A DNA stretch of 6,945 nt, from assembly GCA_964523005.1 (NCBI GenBank), contig CAZFZL010000080.1:1-6945 (forward strand), in the 5' to 3' direction. The position numbers and the translations under genes were made by a program. Shown here piece by piece: positions 1-6,186 of this stretch. The notes below the pieces were generated by a model. It ran no database searches. It saw only the letters and a list, made by a program, of their open reading frames with translations, and was not told the origin of the DNA. The stretch comes from UMGS1307 sp964523005. GTDB lineage: Bacteria > Bacillota > Clostridia > Oscillospirales > CAG-382. Within the stretch, counting starts at the first letter, position 1. The number at the start of each line of letters is the position of its first letter.

Positions 1-809
1 TCGAATGTGCAGGTGCTGAACAGGTCGTATTCCGATCCGCCGAAGGCACTCAGCGGTGACGCGCCGTCAGAAGTCGTGTATGCGCTGACAAAGGAAAACG
101 TGCTGGATCTTACACCGTTGAGCGATAAGCCGGCTACAACAAACTGTTTGACGGATACGCTCGTAAGCGACGCGCCTGTTACGTTTTCAAGCATTATCCC
201 GTTCTGAGCTTTTTTGTTGCAGGCGACGGTAATGTCGCTGACGGTCAGATCGTTTACATCCTTCGCGATCACTACACTTTCCATCGCCGCGTTTGCCGTG
301 ACGGTTACTGTTCCGTCGCCGCAGATCGATATACCGCTCACGTTTACGGTGAGGGGCGCCGTAATGATATACTCGCCGCCGGGCACTGTAAGAGTTCCGC
401 CGTTATCGAGCGCGGTAAGTGCGTTTTGAAACGCCGCCGTGTCGTCACTGGTGCCGCTTCCCTTCGCGCCGAACATTTTCACGTTCAGCACGTTCTTTTC
501 GCACAAACGGATATATCTGCCCGAACCGCCGTCAGGCGCTATAACGGTACCGCCGTTATCCTCAAGCACCGACGAAGCATCAAACCAGAATGTACCTGCC
601 GCGCCGTCGTTGATATTATAATACCCGAGCAGCTCGATCACCGTGCCGTCAGCAGGTGACGCGGCACGCATTTTTTCGACATTTTCAAAAGTCACAATAC
701 TTCCCGTCAGAGCGTTCTGTTCCTGTGAGCTTTCATCCTCACTCTTACAGGACGCAAGTAAAGTCAGGGCAAAGATACAGCACATAATAAATACCGCTGC
801 TTTCTTCAT
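1..809 (-). CDS. Lipoprotein with pectate-lyase-superfamily beta-helix start (C-terminus beyond window)
   Basis: The frame is open from ATG at 809 to the window edge (269 codons, no stop), so the C-terminus is missing. The start has a good ribosome site, AAAGGTG, about 7 bases upstream. Residues 1-21 form a lipoprotein signal peptide: Lys-Lys, a hydrophobic stretch, then lipobox LASC with Cys21 as the lipidated residue. A short Ser/Glu/Asp-rich linker follows. Around residues 112-131 the sequence NVKMFGAKGSGTSDDTAAF matches the conserved start of Pectate_lyase_3-type right-handed beta-helix proteins (usually FGAKGDGxxDDTxAF). After it come repeated short beta-rich turns with Val/Thr/Asn/Gly (GGTLTVPGGEYIIT, ISICGDGTVTV, LTVSDITV, GIMLENVTGASLTSVSV), as expected of helix coils. 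By family it could bind or cleave polysaccharide at the cell surface, but no catalytic residues can be assigned here. It lies 19 bases after the solute-binding protein and is probably its operon partner. The fold is fairly sure; enzymatic activity is unknown. Confidence 0.86.
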   Translation of the reverse strand, partial: MKKAAVFIMCCIFALTLLASCKSEDESSQEQNALTGSIVTFENVEKMRAASPADGTVIELLGYYNINDGAAGTFWFDASSVLEDNGGTVIAPDGGSGRYIRLCEKNVLNVKMFGAKGSGTSDDTAAFQNALTALDNGGTLTVPGGEYIITAPLTVNVSGISICGDGTVTVTANAAMESVVIAKDVNDLTVSDITVACNKKAQNGIMLENVTGASLTSVSVKQFVVAGLSLNGVRSSTFSFVSAYTTSDGASPLSAFGGSEYDLFSTCTF

Positions 810-828
810 ATGTGTTCACCTTTCATAT

Positions 829-2343
829 TTATTCAAATACGATATAACTCGGCAGCTCCGCAAACGCCTGTCCGGTTTTTTCCATTGCATCGTTGATCGC
901 GTTCTTCTTCGCGTCATACATTGATGCAAATTCCATTTTCTCCGTATTGAGCATCGTGCCGAATATCTCGTTCACCTCGCCCCAGTTGAAGGAATGGCCG
1001 ACATCAAAGCCGATGGAGTTGAGAATTATTTCAAGCGATCCTGCGCTCTCGTTGTCGCGCGTATCACGCATAGCAAGGATATCCTCGTAATACGCCGGCG
1101 AAAGAGTATTTTTCGATTCTGCCGCCATAGCCTCTACCACAGTGCACGCCATCTCCAGCTTTTGGCACGAGAGTGGTATTGAAACGACCGTTGCGCCCCA
1201 TGTACCGATAAGATGAGCGTATTCCTCCTGGTTTTCATCCGCAAGCGGAGTAGGGAGCAGTCCGAAATCGACAGCACTGTCACGGAAATCCTCCACGTGC
1301 AGCAGTCCTTCGGAATAAAACAGCATACGTCCCAATGAAAAAGCGTCGACGATATATTCCGTCGGAGACGAAACGAATCCGGGGATGCCGAAATAATCGT
1401 TTGCGCACATGAAGGTCTTGTTATCCGTCATGAGGTCGAATATTTTCTGGATGTAATCAATATTGGACGATGTATTTATCGTAAGATACGGAGTACCTTC
1501 ATCATCAAGCTCGGCAATATGCACACCGCCGCCGTAGAGATAGCTGAACATCGTGTCGTTCTGTCCGCCGATACCGAAGGTATCTCCGATATCAACATTT
1601 GCGCTTGCGTTATTGTCGTTATAGACGTTTTTCGCCATTGAAGCCATTTTGTCAAGTGTCCAATGATTGTCTTCCACAAGCGTATAGGGGTTTTCAAGTC
1701 CGAGCGACGATATCATATCCTTGTTAAAAAGAATTATCTGGCATGTTTCCGTTATCTGTACCGAGATATCGCCGACAGCTCCAAAATATCTGTTGCCGAC
1801 CGCAATATCATCCATCGCCTCTTTATCCCACCATGGTTTTGAAAAATCGAGAATGCCTACCTCTGACAGATCATAAAGCCTTCCGTTTATCGCATGCGAT
1901 GTCATGTCGTATACCGGGCAATATATCACGTCGAACTCACCCGTCTGAGCTGTGTTCTCAAGCATGACCTTTTCGTACATCGTACCGTAGTTGCGTTCGC
2001 CGCCGACCTTGAGTGCGGTAAGCTGTACGTTAAAGGTGGCGTCGATATAGTAATACCTTTCCTCAAGCGCGGTGTTGATGACCTCAGAGGTCGTCTCCTC
2101 CGCCTGAAAATCCCACGTCTCAAAATCACCGTGCTCCTGCCCTCTTATGAGAAACACGAGCTGTTGTCCGCCGTAATCGGCAGGCTCCACATCGGCAACA
2201 TATCTGCTTTCGCCGTCAGTGTGCGACACATCGCCGGAAGAGGTGCCTGTCTGAGATACATTGTCTGTATCACAGGAAGTGCAAAGGAGCGTCACGCAAA
2301 GTAAAGTACAAAGCATAATGCAAAGCGTTTTCTTATTTTTCAT
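829..2343 (-). CDS. Extracellular solute-binding lipoprotein, probably of a sugar ABC transporter
   Basis: A 504-residue protein starting at ATG 2343, preceded by GAAAGGAT about 8 bases upstream. Residues 1-24 are a signal peptide with a Lys-rich start and hydrophobic core ending CTSC, so Cys24 is the likely lipid-anchored residue. Cysteine at -3 is unusual for a lipobox, and the signal peptide holds five cysteines. The mature protein resembles the long (about 500 aa) solute-binding proteins common in gut Clostridia: KPWWDKEAM (169-177), the hinge-region segment LFNKDMISSLGLENPY (205-220), HWTLDKM (227-233), and the C-terminal-lobe segment GRMLFYSEGLLHVEDF...FGLLPTP (338-366). This family captures sugars or oligosaccharides outside the membrane and hands them to ABC permeases. 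No permease or ATPase lies in the window, so the transporter partners are upstream or elsewhere. The ligand cannot be read from sequence. The gene is divergent from an AraC regulator, a common arrangement for carbohydrate uptake loci. Confidence 0.93.
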   Translation of the reverse strand: MKNKKTLCIMLCTLLCVTLLCTSCDTDNVSQTGTSSGDVSHTDGESRYVADVEPADYGGQQLVFLIRGQEHGDFETWDFQAEETTSEVINTALEERYYYIDATFNVQLTALKVGGERNYGTMYEKVMLENTAQTGEFDVIYCPVYDMTSHAINGRLYDLSEVGILDFSKPWWDKEAMDDIAVGNRYFGAVGDISVQITETCQIILFNKDMISSLGLENPYTLVEDNHWTLDKMASMAKNVYNDNNASANVDIGDTFGIGGQNDTMFSYLYGGGVHIAELDDEGTPYLTINTSSNIDYIQKIFDLMTDNKTFMCANDYFGIPGFVSSPTEYIVDAFSLGRMLFYSEGLLHVEDFRDSAVDFGLLPTPLADENQEEYAHLIGTWGATVVSIPLSCQKLEMACTVVEAMAAESKNTLSPAYYEDILAMRDTRDNESAGSLEIILNSIGFDVGHSFNWGEVNEIFGTMLNTEKMEFASMYDAKKNAINDAMEKTGQAFAELPSYIVFE

Positions 2344-2419
2344 GATTTTTATCCTTTCATTGTGCTAAGCTGCATGTGTTTTTTATACACTACAGCCAAG
2401 TACACACGATAACAATATT

Positions 2420-2448
2420 ATTATATAGCCAAAGCATTCTGAAAGCAA
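2420..2448 (-). promoter_or_regulatory. Predicted sigma-A promoter of the solute-binding protein operon
   Basis: On the minus strand a perfect -10 hexamer TATAAT occupies 2425-2420. TTGCTT (2448-2443), a partial -35 match, stands 17 bases upstream. Transcription would begin near 2413, leaving a leader of about 70 bases before the ATG at 2343. The weak -35 overlapped by repeats suggests activator dependence, which is inference. A second AT-rich TATAAA at 2387-2382 has no credible -35. Confidence 0.62.
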
Positions 2449-2485
2449 GAGCTCTTTTTACGCTCAGCTTATCCAAATCTGCTTT
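2431..2485. promoter_or_regulatory. Candidate regulator-binding elements between the divergent promoters
   Basis: Three copies of TGCTTT lie here: two on the minus strand at 2447-2442 and 2436-2431, spaced exactly 11 bases (one helical turn), and one on the plus strand at 2480-2485. A perfect 10-bp palindrome AAGAGCTCTT (2447-2456) overlaps the first copy and the -35 of the solute-binding operon. An inverted pair GCTTAT/ATAAGC (2467-2472, 2487-2492) flanks the third. AraC-family proteins often bind direct repeats about one or two helical turns apart next to a -35, so these are candidate sites for the divergently encoded regulator. The repeats are seen; the binding is inferred. Confidence 0.35.
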
Positions 2486-2512
2486 TATAAGCGAAATACC
2501 AAAATAAAAAAG

Positions 2513-2541
2513 TTGAAAAAATGCCACTGATGTGCTATCAT
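2513..2541 (+). promoter_or_regulatory. Predicted sigma-A promoter of the AraC-family regulator gene
   Basis: The -35 TTGAAA (2513-2518) and -10 TATCAT (2536-2541) are 17 bases apart, with an extended -10 TGC immediately before the -10 (2533-2535). Transcription would start near 2548, about 24 bases before the ATG at 2572. This promoter position argues against the upstream in-frame ATG at 2521, which would lie between the promoter hexamers. Confidence 0.7.
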
Positions 2542-2571
2542 ATAGAAAACCTGCCGAAAGGAGAGGGAGCT

Positions 2572-3468
2572 ATGAAATCGCGCAGCAACTGCGGTAAAGC
2601 TTTCGAATTTGAAAAAGAGTTTATCAACGCACCGGAGCGGTTCGGAAATTTTATACTTCATCAGATGGGCGACGTGTGTTATGAAAGCGGCTTCTCCTGT
2701 GAGATACACCGGCAATGGTGCTACGAGATAACGTGCGTGCTGTCGGGCGAGGGGTTCACGCAGATCAACGGAAAGCAGTTTCCCATAAAGACCGGCGATA
2801 TGTTTCTTACGCCTCTCGGCACGGAGCACATAGTCACGGCAAAGGAAAATCTGCGCTATCTGTTTATCGGGTTCGACATAGCAAGCGATACGAATGACCC
2901 GGAGCTGATGATGCTGGCGTCGTTTTACCGTTCCGCCCCGCTCAACACGATAAAGGTGACGGATGACATAAGAAACACGTTTTACAACTGTCTCACTGAG
3001 CATTACAGTACACCTGCGTGTCACGGTGTTATGGTCGGGGCATACATATCAGAGCTGGCGGTGAGCGTGTACCGCGCTTACAACGGCATTAAGCAGGTCA
3101 GATACCTCGCCGATGACAAGATAAACTACATAGCACTGCCGCTTTACAGCGCGCTGCTGTGTATCGATTCGGCGCCGGCGCACGTCAAGGATGTTGCATC
3201 CCTCTCGCGCGATATCGGGTACAGCCCCGGTTATCTCTCACATCTGTTCCGTAAGAGCATGGGGATCACACTCCAGCAATATATATGCGAAAAGAAGATC
3301 GACGAAGGCGTAAGGCTAATGACAGAAAAAAGCGTAAGCGCCTCTGAAGCCGCGTGTCAGCTCGGTTTTTCTTCTCCGCAGGCGTTCACGAAAGCGTTCA
3401 AGCGCATAAAGGGCATGAGCCCGACACAATATCTATCATATCACGGCAAAGAAGCCGAAAGGAAATAA
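2572..3468 (+). CDS. AraC-family transcriptional regulator
   Basis: A cytoplasmic DNA-binding regulator of 298 residues. I chose ATG 2572 because AAAGGAGAGG lies about 8 bases upstream, and because the in-frame ATG at 2521 (17 codons longer) falls inside the predicted promoter and has no ribosome site. The N-terminal half has a cupin-like ligand-binding fold around residues 40-90 (CYEITCVLSGEGFTQINGK, then GDMFLTPLGTEH from residue 75), as in sugar-sensing AraC proteins. The C-terminal half carries the two helix-turn-helix motifs, near 205-226 (VKDVASLSRDIGYSPGYLSH) and 255-287, the latter with the family signature LGFSSPQAFTKAFKRIKGMSP. It is divergent from the solute-binding protein gene, its likely target, yet its stop is only 6 bases before iorA, so iorAB probably shares its transcript. 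The effector is unknown. Confidence 0.95.
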   Translation: MKSRSNCGKAFEFEKEFINAPERFGNFILHQMGDVCYESGFSCEIHRQWCYEITCVLSGEGFTQINGKQFPIKTGDMFLTPLGTEHIVTAKENLRYLFIGFDIASDTNDPELMMLASFYRSAPLNTIKVTDDIRNTFYNCLTEHYSTPACHGVMVGAYISELAVSVYRAYNGIKQVRYLADDKINYIALPLYSALLCIDSAPAHVKDVASLSRDIGYSPGYLSHLFRKSMGITLQQYICEKKIDEGVRLMTEKSVSASEAACQLGFSSPQAFTKAFKRIKGMSPTQYLSYHGKEAERK

Positions 3469-3474
3469 CACTCA

Positions 3475-5268
3475 ATGAAAAAATTGCTTATGGGCAACGA
3501 AGCGATCGGTTTCGGAGCAATACGCGCAGGCGTCGGGCTCGTGACCGGATACCCCGGCACGCCGTCCACGGAGGTGTTGGAAACGATTGCCGAAAACAAG
3601 CCGGACGACGTTTACTGCGAATGGTCGGTCAACGAAAAGAGCGCGCTTGAGGTGGCTGCCGGCGCATCGTATTCGGGCGTGAGAACGCTCGTGACGATGA
3701 AGCAGGTCGGACTAAATGTCGCGTCTGATCCGCTCATGTCGCTCGAATACATCGGTATCAAGGGCGGAATGGTCATCCTCGTCGCCGACGATCCCGGCCC
3801 GATCTCTTCCCAGACGGAACAGGACACGCGCAGGTTCTGCGAGTTTTCAAAGCTTCCGTGTTTCGATCCATCAAGTCCTGAGGAAGCGTATCTGATGATA
3901 GCCGACGCGTACGAGCTTTCGGAAAAATACGCTACGCCGGTGATATTCCGACCGACGACACGCATATGCCACGCCTGTGCGCCGATAGAGCTGACTGAGC
4001 GCATATGCGAGCCGGCGAAGGGCGAATTCGTTAAAAATCCGCAGTGGGTGATATTCCCGCGCCTCTCCTTCGCAGCACACAAGCGTATAGAAGAGCGCAA
4101 CGCGCTGCTGCGGCACGAAAACTCCTCGTACTCCGGCAACACGATCATCGGAAGCGGCAGGAAGGCAATAGCAGCCGGAGGCGTAAGCTATGCATACGTC
4201 AGGGAGGCAATGGAGCTGGCAGGCGCCGATACGGCGCTCATGAAGGTCTCGACGCCGTACCCGTTCCCGGAGGATAAGGCGCTTGAGCTGCTTAGCGGTG
4301 CGGATGAGGTGCTCGTATTCGAGGAGCTTGAGTGTGTGATTGAAAAAGAGCTGATTTACATCTGCGGTAAGCACGGCTTGAAAAAAACAATACACGGCAA
4401 GCTCGACGGCACGCTGCCGATCGCAGGTGAGTATTCCGTATCGCTCGCAGAAAAAGCGATATGCGCGTATCTCGGACTGAAAGCGCCCGAAAGCGTTCAG
4501 CTTCAGATGCCCGCGCTTCCGATGCGGCCGCCGGTGCTGTGTGCCGGTTGTCCGCACAGGGCTTCGTTCTTCGCGGTCAAGGAAGCGATGAAGGGCAAAA
4601 AATCCTTCTTCGGCGGCGACATAGGCTGCTACACGCTCGGAAACGCAATGCCGCTCGACATGGTAGACACTTGCCTTTGCATGGGCGCCGGAATAACGGT
4701 CGCGCAGGGCATCAAACGCGCCTGCCCCGATACATACTGCTTCTCGTTCACGGGCGATTCGACGTTCTTCCATACCGGTATGCCCGGTATCGCGAACGCA
4801 GTATACAACGGCACCAAACTGACCGCCGTCATACTCGACAACTCGACGACTGCAATGACAGGGCACCAGCCCAATCCGTCCACCGGATTCACAGCGACAC
4901 ACGAGGTCGCCGAAAGGATCAACATCGAAAAAGTGCTCGAAGGGCTCGGTGTCGGGATGATACGGATCGTCGATCCGTTCAGGCTCAATGAAGCGATCAT
5001 GACGGTACGTGAATGCGCCGAATATCCCGGTGTGTCGGCGATAATCTTCCGTGCGCCGTGCATTGCGCTCGTGAAGCCGAAAAAGCCGTACCGTGTCGCG
5101 GCGAACAAATGCATCGGCTGCAAAAAATGCATAACGGCGATAGGCTGCCCGGCTATATCTTTCGGCAATAAAAAAGCGTGCGTGGACAGCGCGCTCTGCT
5201 TCGGATGCGGGCTTTGCGCGGACGTTTGTCCGGTCGGCGCGCTGAGCGTCAGAAAGGAGAATGACTGA
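3475..5268 (+). CDS. iorA: Indolepyruvate ferredoxin oxidoreductase, alpha subunit
   Basis: A 597-residue cytoplasmic enzyme subunit of the usual family length. With IorB it catalyses arylpyruvate + CoA + oxidized ferredoxin to arylacetyl-CoA + CO2 + reduced ferredoxin, and the reaction is reversible. The N-terminal pyrimidine-binding-type domain begins MKKLLMGNEAIGFGAIRAGV and has GYPGTPSTEVLETI (about residues 25-37). The conserved CAGCPHR is at 356-362. The thiamine diphosphate site runs from GDSTFF (427-432) to DNSTTAMTGHQPNPSTG (from 455), 28 residues on. Two C-terminal [4Fe-4S] motifs follow: C546-x2-C549-x2-C552-x5-C558-P and C575-x2-C578-x2-C581-x3-C585-P. All expected cofactor residues are present, so it looks intact. 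The start at 3475 has AAAGGA about 11 bases upstream, slightly far. The AraC gene ends 6 bases before it, and iorB begins 3 bases after its stop. Exact 2-oxoacid preference (indole, phenyl or hydroxyphenyl) cannot be read from sequence. Confidence 0.97.
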   Translation: MKKLLMGNEAIGFGAIRAGVGLVTGYPGTPSTEVLETIAENKPDDVYCEWSVNEKSALEVAAGASYSGVRTLVTMKQVGLNVASDPLMSLEYIGIKGGMVILVADDPGPISSQTEQDTRRFCEFSKLPCFDPSSPEEAYLMIADAYELSEKYATPVIFRPTTRICHACAPIELTERICEPAKGEFVKNPQWVIFPRLSFAAHKRIEERNALLRHENSSYSGNTIIGSGRKAIAAGGVSYAYVREAMELAGADTALMKVSTPYPFPEDKALELLSGADEVLVFEELECVIEKELIYICGKHGLKKTIHGKLDGTLPIAGEYSVSLAEKAICAYLGLKAPESVQLQMPALPMRPPVLCAGCPHRASFFAVKEAMKGKKSFFGGDIGCYTLGNAMPLDMVDTCLCMGAGITVAQGIKRACPDTYCFSFTGDSTFFHTGMPGIANAVYNGTKLTAVILDNSTTAMTGHQPNPSTGFTATHEVAERINIEKVLEGLGVGMIRIVDPFRLNEAIMTVRECAEYPGVSAIIFRAPCIALVKPKKPYRVAANKCIGCKKCITAIGCPAISFGNKKACVDSALCFGCGLCADVCPVGALSVRKEND

Positions 5269-5271
5269 AGA

Positions 5272-5844
5272 ATGAATAATATACTTCTTGCCGGCGTAGG
5301 CGGTCAGGGGACCGTCCTTGCCTCAAAGCTCATCGCTAAATGCGCGCTCGCGCACGGCACTCCGGCTCACACTGCCGAAACCATCGGAATGGCACAGCGC
5401 GGCGGCTGCGTCGTCAGCCATGTCAGGCTCGGTGAAAACTGCTTTTCACCGCTCATTCCGCTCGGTCAGGCACATACGCTGATAGCCTTCGAGCCCGCCG
5501 AAGCCGTCCGCTGCCTTCCCTATCTGAGAGAAGACGGAAATGTGATAGTCAGCAACACGGCTGTCAAGCCCGTCACCGACGCGCTCAAGCCCTCGTATGA
5601 TGCCGAAGCGATGCTGCGTTTTCTCCAAAGCACGCCGTACCGCGTACATGTCGTCGACGGCGTGAACATATGTTGCGAATGCAAAACGACAAAGGTGCTC
5701 AATATCGCATTGCTCGGCGCAGCGGCGAAGCTCGGCTTGATAGGCGTAAGCGCCGCGGAGCTTGAAGCGATCATAGACACGGAGATGAAGGAGAAATTCC
5801 GTGAGATGAACAAAAAAGCGCTGAGAATGGCTGTAAATGTCTGA
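5272..5844 (+). CDS. iorB: Indolepyruvate ferredoxin oxidoreductase, beta subunit
   Basis: A 190-residue protein, the normal size for IorB. It opens with the family's glycine-rich signature, NILLAGVGGQGTVLASKL (residues 3-20), followed by ETIGMAQRGGCVVSHVRLG (36-54), typical of the gamma-domain fold of 2-oxoacid:ferredoxin oxidoreductases. It has no cofactor-binding cysteine clusters and pairs with IorA, which carries thiamine diphosphate and the iron-sulfur clusters. The ATG at 5272 comes 3 bases after the iorA stop. The ribosome site AAAGGAG (5253-5259) lies inside the end of iorA, about 12 bases upstream, so translation is probably coupled. No terminator follows: the next promoter starts 8 bases after the stop, and read-through would run into the T-box leader. 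Confidence 0.96.
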   Translation: MNNILLAGVGGQGTVLASKLIAKCALAHGTPAHTAETIGMAQRGGCVVSHVRLGENCFSPLIPLGQAHTLIAFEPAEAVRCLPYLREDGNVIVSNTAVKPVTDALKPSYDAEAMLRFLQSTPYRVHVVDGVNICCECKTTKVLNIALLGAAAKLGLIGVSAAELEAIIDTEMKEKFREMNKKALRMAVNV

Positions 5845-5851
5845 AAAAGGC

Positions 5852-5880
5852 TTGACAAGTGAAACAGAAAGTGGTATCTT
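5852..5880 (+). promoter_or_regulatory. Promoter of the T-box leader and aryl-CoA ligase
   Basis: A perfect -35 TTGACA (5852-5857) lies 17 bases before TATCTT (5875-5880), with an extended -10 TGG just before it (5872-5874). Transcription should start near 5887, just ahead of the T-box Stem I. The -35 lies only 8 bases after the iorB stop codon. Confidence 0.78.
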
Positions 5881-5886
5881 TGACAA

Positions 5887-6161
5887 AGCAACAGTAAATC
5901 GATGACTGAGAATAGTAACTGCACGTACCGTGCGCAGAGAGCCGCCGGCGGTGTGATGGCGGCGACGGAAATGCAGCGAATGGACTCATGAGAGCAAAGC
6001 GAAAGGTCTTCCGAGTAGCAGCGACGGATGCCGACCGTTACAGCGGCAGGCGCACAAAGTGCGCCGCAGAGTGCGCCCTCCGGGCGAATATGGGTGGTAT
6101 CGCAGAGGCTTCAAAGCTTTTGTCCCAGTATTTTTTACAAATACGGGCAAAAGCTTTTTTT
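5887..6161 (+). promoter_or_regulatory. T-box riboswitch leader, tryptophan specifier (UGG)
   Basis: A full T-box leader fills the gap between iorB and the ligase. Stem I has GATGACTGAG (5901-5910), the specifier-loop strand AATAGTAA, a helix CUGCA/UGCAG (5919-5923 with 5972-5976), the AGAGA bulge (5936-5940), and an apical GCCGCC/GGCGGC stem whose loop holds GGUGUGA (5950-5956). The specifier strand reads GAA-UGG-AC (5978-5985). In the usual GAA-codon-A context the codon is UGG at 5981-5983, tryptophan. Later hairpins include GGCGCAC/GTGCGCC (6049-6065) and CGCCC/GGGCG (6074-6086). The T-box is GGGTGGTATCGC (6092-6103). In the antiterminator, GGG pairs with CCC (6124-6126) around a 7-base bulge UGGUAUC, and 6102-6111 pairs with 6114-6123 over ten base pairs. 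Uncharged tRNA-Trp should stabilise this form and allow ligase transcription. Deviation: UAUC replaces the usual NACC in the bulge. Confidence 0.93.
6113..6161 (+). terminator. Intrinsic terminator of the T-box (mutually exclusive with the antiterminator)
   Basis: The 5' arm AAAGCTTTTG (6113-6122) pairs with CAAAAGCTTT (6148-6157), CCC (6124-6126) with GGG (6145-6147), and GTATTT (6128-6133) with AAATAC (6139-6144), closing on a TTTAC loop. U6123 and A6127 are bulged. A run of seven T ends at 6161. The same 6114-6126 bases are needed for the antiterminator, so the two structures compete. As nothing else terminates iorB, this hairpin may also end the araC-iorAB transcript. Confidence 0.92.
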
Positions 6162-6186
6162 GTCCGTCAAGGAAAGGAAACGCCCT

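Noticed and set aside
2382..2387. TATAAA on the minus strand as an alternative -10 for the solute-binding operon
   Set aside because: There is no -35-like hexamer 16-18 bases upstream. The TATAAT at 2425-2420 is better placed.
2441..2455. Possible CcpA catabolite-repression site (TGAAAGC half) near the solute-binding promoter
   Set aside because: Only the left half matches the consensus. The central CG and the right half do not, so I did not call it.
2485..3024. Minus-strand open frame (179 codons) over the AraC gene start and its promoter
   Set aside because: It overlaps the well-supported AraC cupin domain and would cover the divergent promoter. It has no ribosome site or known domain.
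3434..3439. TATCAT near the end of the AraC gene as an internal promoter for iorA
   Set aside because: The sequence 17 bases upstream (GGGCAT) does not resemble a -35, and the hexamer lies in coding sequence.
3871..4902. Long minus-strand open frame (343 codons) opposite iorA
   Set aside because: It lies wholly inside iorA, which has intact cofactor motifs along its full length. The antisense product has no recognisable domain and is rich in Arg/Cys/His as expected of a shadow of GC-rich codons.
5956..5991. Possible short leader peptide (11 codons) as a tryptophan attenuation device
   Set aside because: It has no tryptophan codons in frame and no ribosome site. The UGG at 5981 acts as a T-box specifier, not as a translated codon.
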